Below are positions 56,184 to 64,000 of a stretch of 64,000 nucleotides of DNA, piece after piece. The DNA comes from Enterococcus rotai. GTDB taxonomy: Bacteria; Bacillota; Bacilli; Lactobacillales; Enterococcaceae. The notes beneath the pieces are model-generated. The model was not told the DNA's origin, did not search any database, and saw nothing but the letters and a program-made list of their open reading frames with translations. How positions within the stretch are numbered: the first letter of the stretch is position 1; each line of letters opens with the position of its first letter. A program made the position numbers and the translations under genes. The stretch lies in NCBI RefSeq assembly GCF_001465345.1, contig NZ_CP013655.1:62001-126000 (forward strand). The letters are read 5' to 3'.

Positions 56184-56231
56184 AAAACGTATAAGGAATA
56201 ACCTCATGAGGTTATTCCTTATACGTTTTGT
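56184..56231. terminator. Long perfect palindrome between acetyltransferase and MFS genes
   Basis: AACGTATAAGGAATAACC pairs with its exact complement through a CTCATGAG core; A and T runs flank it. It should terminate transcription of the acetyltransferase gene. The rest of 56032-56308 shows no gene. Confidence 0.8.
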
Positions 56232-56308
56232 ATTCGAGTAAAAGATAAGAATAGACGCAACTTCTTCGTAATAAACTACCATTGCGCTAAACACTTTTTT
56301 CTCGGTCT

Positions 56309-56968
56309 CTATTTTAAAATATATTTTTTATAATACGCATACAGCTCTTTGATAGAATCACTCATCAAAATATCTTTTGCTGCCTCCACTTGTTCTAACG
56401 TCCAATCAAACCATCTCAGTTCTAAAAGTAATTTAATTTCCTCATCTGAAAATCTCTTTTTGATCACTCTGGCTGGATTACCGCCGACAATCGTATATGG
56501 CGGAACATCTTTAACAACCATAGAACTTGCTGCAATCACGGCCCCTTCACCAATTGTAACACCTGGCATGATCATCGCATTCATCCCGATCCATGTATCA
56601 CTCTTAATAACTGTGTCCCCTTTTGGTTCATAAGATTTCTCTACATGGCTAGCAAAAGGATATACAGTGATCCAATCTGGATGGTGATTGTGATTGCCAC
56701 CCATCAAAATCGTGGCACCTGCTGCAATACATACATAATTTCCAATAATCAATTTATCTAAATGCCAGCCCATCTCTTTGATAGGATCGAAGGCTGCCAT
56801 TGTCAATGGATCTCCCCATAAGTAACGGACACAACCATTCTCGAATTCCTGGTTGTCATAATAACCAGAGTAATAAGAACATTCGCCTACTTCAATCAAT
56901 GGATTTGTCACCAAATCCTTTAAAAACATTGTGTCTGACCACTTTTCAAAATTGTGATTATTTGTCAT
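56309..56968 (-). CDS. CatB/Vat-like xenobiotic O-acetyltransferase (left-handed beta helix)
   Basis: The protein has 219 aa, with GAGGAAG before ATG. Hexapeptide repeats run through LIIGNYVCIAAGATILMGG, TWIGMNAMIMPGVTIGEGAVIAASSMV and YTIVGGNPARVIKKRFSD, all matching the CatB/Vat family, with the catalytic His in GGNHNHHPDW. Relatives acetylate chloramphenicol or streptogramin A, but many chromosomal homologues have other acceptors, so resistance should not be assumed. Confidence 0.85.
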   Translation of the reverse strand: MTNNHNFEKWSDTMFLKDLVTNPLIEVGECSYYSGYYDNQEFENGCVRYLWGDPLTMAAFDPIKEMGWHLDKLIIGNYVCIAAGATILMGGNHNHHPDWITVYPFASHVEKSYEPKGDTVIKSDTWIGMNAMIMPGVTIGEGAVIAASSMVVKDVPPYTIVGGNPARVIKKRFSDEEIKLLLELRWFDWTLEQVEAAKDILMSDSIKELYAYYKKYILK

Positions 56969-57179
56969 TTTTTCTTCCTCGCTTCTAAGTTTGATTTTTC
57001 TTTTGACTTAGAAGCCTACTACCACTGAAACATTTTTTAATAATCTTAAACGACGACTCATATTTAATCACTCCAATAATGTTGATTCTCCTGATAAAAT
57101 TTAATATTACAACCAAAATGATGATCAGCAACTATTCTAAACTGATTATAACGTAAAAGTCCATCTAATTCTTAGACCA

Positions 57180-58244
57180 TTATACATTCTGAAATAGATT
57201 AAATCCTTGAAAATTACTTATCTGAATATTTTGATTTAAGATGCTTGCAGTATAAAACCGATTCATATTTTTCATTTCATCCGTTTCTTTCATTTTATTA
57301 TATAACTCCGGCCTAATAACAATATTCTCCAAATTCATTAGTAACAAATTTTGAATAATTACAAGTAATGGACTTCTTCCATCACTCAAAAAAATTGGGC
57401 TAGTACATTGAGGTAATATTTCGAAAATCAGATGATATAAATGCTTTTGCCCTTTTACACATATGAAAAAATAGATCATCCCAGTCCCATCTATATCTGG
57501 AATTAACCCCTGGCAAATAGGTGGCTCCTCATGTCTCTCACCAAAATATAAGTCCCCAGCTCCTAATGCTAAACAGTTCATTGACACAGGTAATTTGATA
57601 TACATTATATCAAAAAACTGCTTTATTACTTTTTCTTCAATTCCATTTTTCAGCACTTTTTCAAAATGTTGTTTCAACACTTGATATTTATCAACATTGT
57701 ACCGCTCTTTAATCATTGCTAACACGATCTCTTGTGTTACTCTATAATTAACTATACTTTGGTTTTCTATCTTAGGATTTTTTTCCAAAGCGGCCTTTTT
57801 CTTCGTCAATAAACTAGGAATTGTCTTAATTGATTTTTCTGAAACATGTGAGTAAGCAAGCCCTCTGTATGCATATAAAAATAAATACTCATAAATATTA
57901 TCTGTCAATTCTGTTTCAACTTCAATGGGTTTAAAAATTTCAGTATCATGTTCAGAACAAAATCCAAAAAATGTACTGGCATCATTAATATGCCCTTTGT
58001 GTAAAAAACCTGTATTTTCTAGTTTAGTTTCATAATCAGAATATGTATTAGGCAGGTCAGTAAAATAAACGTTACCAGATTTATCACATATTTTATTTAG
58101 TACTGCTCTTTTTTGAAAGGAGTGAGATTTAATTGGTTTTTTTGAGCATCCTGGAAAGTAACAGCATCTTTGTTCTTTCAACGCTTTTTTGGTAAGCTCA
58201 CCATTTGTATGCTTAAAAATCTTTTTTTCAATTTTATTGTACAT
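57180..58244 (-). CDS. Unclassified Cys/His (HNH-like) protein, candidate defence gene
   Basis: The protein has 354 aa from ATG at 58244 (MYNKIEKKIF), with TTGGAGGT 7 nt upstream. It has a probable zinc site made of CCYFPGCSKKPIKSHSFQK and FFGFCSEHDTEIFKPIE (CxxxxC, His, CxxH), and a mostly helical rest. This arrangement recurs in hypothetical proteins that I associate with mobile and defence regions, but I recall no proven function. The gene stands alone between housekeeping genes and is more AT-rich, so recent acquisition is plausible. Confidence 0.6.
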   Translation of the reverse strand: MYNKIEKKIFKHTNGELTKKALKEQRCCYFPGCSKKPIKSHSFQKRAVLNKICDKSGNVYFTDLPNTYSDYETKLENTGFLHKGHINDASTFFGFCSEHDTEIFKPIEVETELTDNIYEYLFLYAYRGLAYSHVSEKSIKTIPSLLTKKKAALEKNPKIENQSIVNYRVTQEIVLAMIKERYNVDKYQVLKQHFEKVLKNGIEEKVIKQFFDIMYIKLPVSMNCLALGAGDLYFGERHEEPPICQGLIPDIDGTGMIYFFICVKGQKHLYHLIFEILPQCTSPIFLSDGRSPLLVIIQNLLLMNLENIVIRPELYNKMKETDEMKNMNRFYTASILNQNIQISNFQGFNLFQNV

Positions 58245-58277
58245 TTCTTTTACCTCCAACCATTTATTGTTTTATAT

Positions 58278-58320
58278 AAAAAAGCCCTCAAAAATAGACT
58301 TCTAGCCTATCTTTGGGGAC
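58278..58320 (-). terminator. prfC terminator
   Basis: On the minus strand CCCCAAAGATAG pairs with CTATTTTTGAGGG (one bulge), followed by CTTTTTT. Confidence 0.75.
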
Positions 58321-58353
58321 TCTTCCATTATTGTTTAAGCTTTTTCAATAATC

Positions 58354-59931
58354 CTACATCAAACTCTTCAATTCAACATCCGGATATTTATCCGCAAACC
58401 AACGCATAGCAAATTGATTTTCAAATAAGAACAACGGTTGATCAAAACGGTCACGAGCTAAGATATTTCGGCTAGAACTCATGCGTTCATCTAAATCAGC
58501 TGGATCGATCCAACGAGCGATTTTTGAACCCATCGGTGTCATGATTACTTCTGCATTATATTCATTCAGCATACGATGTTGGAACACTTCAAATTGTAAT
58601 TGTCCAACTGCTCCGATGATATATTCTTCGGTTAAATAAGTTTTGTACAATTGGATCGCACCTTCTTGAACCAATTGGTAAATGCCTTTGTGGAATGATT
58701 TTTGTTTCATCACATTTTTGGCACTGACTTTCATAAATAGTTCTGGTGTAAATGATGGTAGTTCTTCATACTGAACTTTTAATTTTCCTTCGTACAATGT
58801 ATCACCGATTTGGTAATTACCGGTATCGTAAATTCCAATAATATCTCCGGCTACGGCTTCCTCAACATTTTCTCTGGCATCAGCCATAAATTGTGTTACA
58901 TTACTTAACTTGATTTTCTTACCTGTTCTGCCAAGTATAACGTCCATGCCACGTTCAAATGTGCCTGAACAAATCCGGACAAAAGCAATCCGATCTCGGT
59001 GAGCAGGATTCATGTTGGCCTGGATCTTAAACACAAAGCCAGAAAATTCTTCTTCATAAGGGCTAACTTCTTGTCCCTCTTCTGTTTTATGACCATATGG
59101 TGAAGGAGCAAACTGTAAGAATGTTTCCAACATTGTTTGTACCCCAAAATTGGTTAAGGCAGAACCAAAGAAGACTGGAGTTTGGTCCCCACGTGCGATT
59201 TTCTCCGTATCAAATTCATCGCCTGCTTCAACTAATAGCTCAACTTCTTCCAATACTTGTCTATAAACACTGTCTTGGTGTAATGGCAAATCACTTGGAA
59301 TATCACCATCCACTAATGGAATAAAACGTTCACCATTATTATTTTCAGGTCGATAAACTTCTACACGTTTGTTGTAGATATCATATAACCCATGCAGCCC
59401 TTTTCCCATACCGATCGGCCAATTCATTGGGTAAGATTCAATATCTAACAATTCTTCTAATTCTTCAAGTAACTCTAACGGTTCACGACCATCTCTATCT
59501 AATTTATTGATAAAAGTAAAAATCGGAATTCCTCGTTTTTTAACAACTTGGAATAATTTCTTTGTTTGGGCTTCAATCCCTTTGGCGCTATCTATTACCA
59601 TGACGGCACTATCGACAGCCATCAAAGTTCGGTACGTATCTTCTGAAAAATCTTCGTGTCCAGGTGTATCTAAAATATTGACACGTTTTCCATCATAATC
59701 AAATTGCATAACAGAACTTGTTACAGAAATTCCTCTTTGTTTTTCAATTTCCATCCAGTCGGATTTTGCAAAATTCCCTGTTTTCTTCCCTTTAACCGTT
59801 CCAGCTTGACGGATCGCTCCTCCAAAAAGTAAAAGCTGTTCTGTGATCGTTGTTTTACCAGCATCCGGATGGGAAATAATCGCAAAGGTACGGCGGCTAT
59901 CTACTTGTTCTTTTAAATGTGGATTATTCAT
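58354..59931 (-). CDS. prfC: Peptide chain release factor 3
   Basis: The protein has 525 aa from ATG at 59931 ([10 protein letters not shown]), with TTGGAGC upstream; an in-frame ATG at 59973 has no site. GTPase motifs: [16 protein letters not shown] and NKLDRDG; the RF3-specific [21 protein letters not shown] region lies between G1 and switch II (read in two parts). It recycles RF1 and RF2 after termination. Confidence 0.96.
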   Translation of the reverse strand: MNNPHLKEQVDSRRTFAIISHPDAGKTTITEQLLLFGGAIRQAGTVKGKKTGNFAKSDWMEIEKQRGISVTSSVMQFDYDGKRVNILDTPGHEDFSEDTYRTLMAVDSAVMVIDSAKGIEAQTKKLFQVVKKRGIPIFTFINKLDRDGREPLELLEELEELLDIESYPMNWPIGMGKGLHGLYDIYNKRVEVYRPENNNGERFIPLVDGDIPSDLPLHQDSVYRQVLEEVELLVEAGDEFDTEKIARGDQTPVFFGSALTNFGVQTMLETFLQFAPSPYGHKTEEGQEVSPYEEEFSGFVFKIQANMNPAHRDRIAFVRICSGTFERGMDVILGRTGKKIKLSNVTQFMADARENVEEAVAGDIIGIYDTGNYQIGDTLYEGKLKVQYEELPSFTPELFMKVSAKNVMKQKSFHKGIYQLVQEGAIQLYKTYLTEEYIIGAVGQLQFEVFQHRMLNEYNAEVIMTPMGSKIARWIDPADLDERMSSSRNILARDRFDQPLFLFENQFAMRWFADKYPDVELKSLM

Positions 59932-60441
59932 TTGTTGCTCCAATCTATTATTATTTTCTAAGAAAAAAGTCATTATTTATTTAAAGGATCTCTACATCGG
60001 AAAATTCTCCCTACTCTTTATTATTCAACTAGTGTAGTATATCATGGAATTACCGTAGTTTTCAAAGTCTTTAGCTAAGTTTCAAAAAAAAATCGAAGAG
60101 ACCAAAACAAAACTCAACGAATTTTGTCTTGATCTCTATTAATTGGGGAAGAAATTGATCTTAATAATTATTTTGCTAAAAACCTAGCATTGTTTCATAA
60201 GAATTGCTTTACACTTAACTAAATTAAGTATAAAGTTAGCTATTCAAATGTGCAAATGTCTGAAATTTTAGACTAATACAGTTATTTTCAGCTTATTATC
60301 GTTATTTATTATCGTCAAAAAACTTTTATTTTAGACTATTTATTATTATAGACGTCATTATATTATTTCTTTTTTAACGAATTATTCAAATTAAGTCCAT
60401 ACTTTTTACTTTATTGGCAAATTTATTTTAAGGAGGAAAAA
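59932..60441. other. AT-rich divergent intergenic region
   Basis: It separates divergent prfC and the Mga-like gene. A weak hairpin (AGAGACCAAAACAAAA with TTTTGTCTTGATCTCT, 60096-60140) is present, then a very AT-rich stretch likely to hold curved or regulator-binding DNA. No gene with a ribosome binding site is seen. Confidence 0.45.
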
Positions 60442-61935
60442 ATGTTAGAAGCAATGATGTTGGAAGATACTGCTAAACGGAAACTGACACTTTTTAAATT
60501 GTTAGCGACTTTTTCTAATCAGCAGCATAGTATTAACTTTTTTGAAAAAAGACTTGATTATTCTTATAGCCGAGTAGTTTATCTGCTGGAATTAATTCAA
60601 CAAGATCTATCTAAGATTACTGACGAAGAGGTGAAAATTCTTCAAGTAGATGGTGTTCGTTATAAACAAACTATTACATATGATAGCTATTATCAATATT
60701 TGATTACTCAAAGCATTCCTTATCAATTACTAATTTCTATCCTTTTTCATCCCAATGACGACCTTACTCAATTTTGTCAGAAACATTATCAGAGCAGAAC
60801 TACTGTTGTTCGAAAATCCAAACTATTAAGTGACTATTTTAAAGAATTCAACATTAAACTCAACACTTCTAAATTATCTCTTTATGGGGATGAACGTATC
60901 GTTCGAATTACGTTATACACACTGATCTGGCTGGCATCTCAAGGAACAAATTTACCAAAAATAGATAATAATCCAATTGATTATATAGAAATAACCAAAG
61001 TGATCAGTCCTTATTTTCCAGATAGCTTTAGTTACTCGGCGGACAAACAAATCACATTGATCTTAGATATTATTTATCTACGAGTCAAATCTGGTCACCT
61101 AGTGACAGAAAAAACGATGATCGCTCCTTATATCCCAACGAGCCCAGCTTATGCAAAAATTTTCTTTGGTGATTTGATCAAAGAGACAGACATCTTGGAA
61201 GCAGAAGCTCAATATGCGGCTTATTTATTGATTGCTACACCAAATTTTTTTAGGAACAATGATCATCGTCTAACATTATTGTCTGATTATTTAAAAAATC
61301 AAACAAATTCTGCTACTAAATTGTTAGAAGAATTTTGTGCTGTATTTAAGCAGGAATTTATGCCTAGTGACTTTTCATGGGAAGATGCTCCTATCTTATT
61401 TGGAAATATAGCAAATATTATTTTTTCGACCACAATCAGCGAAAAACCATTTCCAACATTGTTTCACCTGATCAATCATTCTTCATACTCCAAAAATGAA
61501 TATTATTATCAGTTATTGACCTATTTTAAAGCTTTATTCCATAAGATCTCGAAAAGAAAGAACTTTGGTTGGCTTAAAGAGAATATTGAGCAACTCTCAG
61601 ATACGTTAGCCGCTTTACTAGTTCCTCTTTATGAATCTTACCAAGTCAATAAGATTGTTCGTATTGCGTTGATTGCAGAATCTAATTATCTACTTATTCA
61701 GCCTTTAAAACAATTTATAGAGGAATTACCTTTTGTGCAATTAGTCGCTTATAGTCACGGGAAGTTTTCTTCGTTTGACTTTGTTGTGGCTACTTCATCC
61801 TATTTAATACCAGAAGAATGTCATGTACCTACTTTTGTCTTTCGCTTTTCAGCAGATAATGATGAACAGTACATCGGTCTTTATCAAGCAATTAAAGCCG
61901 TTCATAATCAAAAAGGTGTTGATCCAACGTACTAA
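60442..61935 (+). CDS. Mga-like transcriptional regulator
   Basis: The protein has 497 aa with AAGGAGG before ATG. The N-terminal winged helix-turn-helix (about 10-75, SNQQHSINFFEKRLDYSYSR type) and the second one (about 105-165, SRTTVVRKSKLLSDYFKEF) match the Mga family. A PRD-like central part (170-390) and a C-terminal EIIB-like region (IVRIALIAESNYLL) follow. Mga proteins tie PTS phosphorylation to virulence or metabolic genes; the target here is not evident, since no co-directional gene follows. Confidence 0.82.
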   Translation: MLEAMMLEDTAKRKLTLFKLLATFSNQQHSINFFEKRLDYSYSRVVYLLELIQQDLSKITDEEVKILQVDGVRYKQTITYDSYYQYLITQSIPYQLLISILFHPNDDLTQFCQKHYQSRTTVVRKSKLLSDYFKEFNIKLNTSKLSLYGDERIVRITLYTLIWLASQGTNLPKIDNNPIDYIEITKVISPYFPDSFSYSADKQITLILDIIYLRVKSGHLVTEKTMIAPYIPTSPAYAKIFFGDLIKETDILEAEAQYAAYLLIATPNFFRNNDHRLTLLSDYLKNQTNSATKLLEEFCAVFKQEFMPSDFSWEDAPILFGNIANIIFSTTISEKPFPTLFHLINHSSYSKNEYYYQLLTYFKALFHKISKRKNFGWLKENIEQLSDTLAALLVPLYESYQVNKIVRIALIAESNYLLIQPLKQFIEELPFVQLVAYSHGKFSSFDFVVATSSYLIPEECHVPTFVFRFSADNDEQYIGLYQAIKAVHNQKGVDPTY

Positions 61936-61985
61936 AAAAGAAGGAGCAAAAATAGCTAGGCTATTTCTGTTCCTTCTCTTCTATT
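61934..61985. terminator. Bidirectional terminator between Mga-like and CNNM genes
   Basis: AGAAGGAGCAAAAATAGC pairs imperfectly with GCTATTTCTGTTCCTTCT, with A and T runs outside; flanking genes converge. Confidence 0.8.
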
Positions 61986-61986
61986 T

Positions 61987-63366
61987 TTATCTTCTTGGTT
62001 CGTCATCTTCTAATTCTTTACGGAAGAAACGACGATTCTCTTCTGGTTCTTCATCAACAACATCTTCATCATGGAAGACAACTTTTAACGCTAAAACTCT
62101 TGTTCCTTCCATTTCTTCAGATGTTAAAGTAAGATTGCCTACATCAAATGAAAGCTTTTCTCCTTCATCTGGAATCGTCCCTAAAGCTGTGATCAGGTAA
62201 CCAGCCATTGTATCCACATCACTCATATGCAAGTCAGTTCCAAAGGCTTCATTGAACTCATCAATTAGCATTCTACCTTGAACTAAATACTCATGTTCAT
62301 TGATTTTTGCATATAAGTTTTCGACTTCATCTGTCTCATCATCGATTTCTCCAACAATTTCTTCTAATAAATCTTCTAATGTTGCCAAACCAACAACGCC
62401 GCCATATTCATCTAATAAAATAGCCATTTGGTTTTGGGTTCTTTTTAGTTCATATAATAGATCATCAATAAAAATCGTTTCTGGGACAAAGAGCGGTTCT
62501 TGTATAATATTTTTTAATTGAATATTGTCAAAACCAAATTTATGGGCTGACTTTAATAAGTTTTTAGTGTGAAGGACACCCACAATTTTATCTTTATCTT
62601 CGTTATAAACAGGAATTCTTGAATAGTTCTCTGATAATACTGCATCAATATTTTTTTGAATATCATCTTCAATATCAATCATAAATGCATCTGTTCGTGG
62701 TACCATGACTTCACGGGCAACTTTAGTATCTAAAGAGAATACTCCTTGAAGCATTTCCAACTCATCATTATCTAAAACACCTTCTGATTCCAGCATATAG
62801 CGCATTTCATCACGGGTCATTTTTGAATCAGCATCGTCAAATTTCATTGGTGTAAGTTTTGAAAGTAAATCTGTTGAAGCTGACAATAACCATACGAATG
62901 GTTTAGCAACAACACCGATTACACGTACGAACCCTGATGTAGCTTGCGCTACTTCTTCTGATTTATTCATCGCAATTCGTTTTGGATACAACTCACCAAA
63001 AACGATCGATACATAGGTCAATAAAGCTAAAATAATAATATTGGCAATATTTTTTGCAGCAGCACCGCCACCAAGTACTGGTGCTAATTTTGCTGATAAT
63101 GAGTCAGCTAACGAGGCCCCAGATAAAATATTGACTAATGTAATACCAACTTGGATCGTTGATAAAAAGCTTGTCGGATCTTGTAAGACTTTCAGTAATT
63201 TCTTAGCCTTTGCATCGCCTTCTTCAGCTTTTTGTTCGACACGATTCTTATTTACAGAAACTACCGCGATTTCTGATGCTGCAAGAAAAGCGTTGATCAA
63301 CGTTAAAACGACCAACAATAAAATTTGCGCGATAAGCGACTGACTCTCGGGGTCAGCATTATTCAT
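61987..63366 (-). CDS. CNNM/CorC-type membrane protein (hemolysin-family)
   Basis: The protein has 459 aa: a DUF21/CNNM membrane domain (1-200, four segments, e.g. LLVVLTLINAFLAASEIAVV and IIILALLTYVSIVFGEL), two CBS domains (about 205-330; VPRTDAFMID, SRIPVYNEDKDKIVGV, MAILLDEYGGVVGL), and a C-terminal CorC/HlyC domain (350-435) with an acidic tail. The family is linked to magnesium efflux or homeostasis; the hemolysin label is historical. AAGGAGAG precedes ATG. Confidence 0.9.
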   Translation of the reverse strand: MNNADPESQSLIAQILLLVVLTLINAFLAASEIAVVSVNKNRVEQKAEEGDAKAKKLLKVLQDPTSFLSTIQVGITLVNILSGASLADSLSAKLAPVLGGGAAAKNIANIIILALLTYVSIVFGELYPKRIAMNKSEEVAQATSGFVRVIGVVAKPFVWLLSASTDLLSKLTPMKFDDADSKMTRDEMRYMLESEGVLDNDELEMLQGVFSLDTKVAREVMVPRTDAFMIDIEDDIQKNIDAVLSENYSRIPVYNEDKDKIVGVLHTKNLLKSAHKFGFDNIQLKNIIQEPLFVPETIFIDDLLYELKRTQNQMAILLDEYGGVVGLATLEDLLEEIVGEIDDETDEVENLYAKINEHEYLVQGRMLIDEFNEAFGTDLHMSDVDTMAGYLITALGTIPDEGEKLSFDVGNLTLTSEEMEGTRVLALKVVFHDEDVVDEEPEENRRFFRKELEDDEPRR

Positions 63367-63533
63367 AATGTTTTCTCTCCTTAAATGGTTGCGGGAATGA
63401 CTATACGAGCTTGTTTCATAAAAATAGGATCAATGAATAGATTTTTGTTATCTTATTCGTACTATTTTTCTTAAACTATTAGTTCGTGTAATTGGTAATT
63501 CCCAATTCTAGAAAGGATCACTTTCTTTGTTTT

Positions 63534-63565
63534 AAAAAAACGTGACTACATGAGGTAGTCACGTT
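63534..63565 (-). terminator. Terminator after the AI-2E family gene
   Basis: AACGTGACTACC pairs with GTAGTCACGTT, followed by T7 on the minus strand. Confidence 0.85.
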
Positions 63566-63607
63566 AAAATCGTATCACAAACACGAGCTGATTTCAATAT
63601 TCAGCAA

Positions 63608-64000
63608 CTATTTTTCCTTACTTTCTGGCGAATTTATTTCGTCAGGTAACTCAAGGATCGGTTGTTCATCTAGTTTATTTTGACGAATCATTTGAAAAAT
63701 ATGGACAACGATTGTTTTACACACTGCGTAAAACGGTACCGCTAAGAAAATCCCTAAAAGTCCAGCGATATTCCCAGCAACTAGTAAAATAAGAATAATT
63801 GTCAACGGATGGATTTGCAACGATTTACCGATTACGTTTGGATAAATAATATTCCCGTCGATTTGTTGGACGATCAATACAACTAAACAACATAGTAAGG
63901 CTTTAAAAGGTTCATCAAAAACGGTCACAAAAACCGCTGGAGCCAGTCCGATATACGGTCCTAAATAAGGAATCAAATTGGTTATACCAGCAATCACACC
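63608..64000 (-). CDS. AI-2E family transporter, C-terminal part (cut by window edge)
   Basis: Leftward frame open to the right edge, giving about 130 residues. ITNLIPYLGPYIGLAPAV, QQIDGNIIYPNVIG and IILILLVAGNIAGLLGIFLAVP are hallmark blocks of the TqsA/YdiK/PerM family. Members export AI-2 or, more often, unknown ions or solutes; the AI-2 name should not be taken as function here. The true start lies outside. Confidence 0.88.
   Translation of the reverse strand, partial: GVIAGITNLIPYLGPYIGLAPAVFVTVFDEPFKALLCCLVVLIVQQIDGNIIYPNVIGKSLQIHPLTIILILLVAGNIAGLLGIFLAVPFYAVCKTIVVHIFQMIRQNKLDEQPILELPDEINSPESKEK

Noticed and set aside
59932-60441. AT-rich gap as a replication origin
   Set aside because: There is no cluster of DnaA boxes and no dnaA, dnaN or rep gene nearby.
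61987-63366. A true hemolysin
   Set aside because: The DUF21-CBS-CorC layout is that of magnesium-related CNNM proteins; the hemolysin name is historical.

Overview
The window looks like a chromosomal segment of an Enterococcus, or a close relative in the Lactobacillales. The basis is family content rather than a species match: AT-rich DNA with strong AGGAGG ribosome binding sites, trigger factor, RF3, HPr/Enzyme I, a CtsR-boxed clpE, a DUF1827 gene, a Met T-box operon, an Mga-like regulator and an LXG type VII toxin locus. I cannot assign a species from sequence alone.

Left arm (1-12 kb): a nearly complete ureide (allantoate) fermentation cluster. A PucR-type activator (1002-2642) is divergent from a PucG-like aminotransferase cut by the left edge. 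The convergent operon reads, in transcription order, allC, allE, two allD-type dehydrogenases, allF/allG/allH (oxalurate to oxamate plus carbamoyl phosphate) and allK (carbamate kinase, making ATP). A good cre site lies in the allC leader. In front of pucR is a four-unit, exactly 122-bp tandem repeat; single diverged copies lie before a hydrolase gene and, flush with the ribosome binding site, before the RNA-repair operon at 39 kb.

Middle-left (12-24 kb): an alpha/beta hydrolase, trigger factor, and a two-component/ABC/CPBP-protease locus resembling peptide-sensing and bacteriocin-immunity loci. Its histidine kinase is split by a frameshift at an A8 or TA tract. Next is a methionine/SAM-recycling operon (MetE-like methyltransferase, luxS, metQ, mtnN) under a Met-specifier T-box.

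Toxin island (23.8-33.6 kb): a leftward LXG module (TIGR04197/DUF3130-type small protein, DUF3958-type coiled-coil protein, 590-aa LXG toxin with an internal Hint domain) followed by orphan C-terminal toxin cassettes, each with an immunity gene: a toxin-30-like candidate, LHH nuclease, ParB-like and EndoU. The cassettes share the same pre-toxin linker and are separated by similar hairpins and boundary repeats. One cassette carries a KptA/Tpt1 RNA 2'-phosphotransferase overlapping the immunity candidate.

RNA-repair locus (36.7-43.7 kb): hen1-pnkp-rlaP, a bacterial RNA 3'-end methylation, end-healing and ligation operon plus a polymerase-beta-type nucleotidyltransferase. It is divergent from two translationally coupled WYL-domain proteins that are plausible regulators. 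This is the most notable system in the window. KptA and several predicted RNase toxins lie about 6-15 kb away.

Right arm (44-64 kb): ptsHI; an RpiR-controlled beta-glucoside PTS and GH1 operon ending in a FocA/NirC-type channel; clpE; an MFS transporter and a CatB/Vat-like acetyltransferase; an unclassified Cys/His protein; prfC; an Mga-like regulator; a CNNM/CorC-type membrane protein; and the end of an AI-2E family transporter gene. No tRNA, rRNA, CRISPR array, insertion sequence or complete prophage was recognised.
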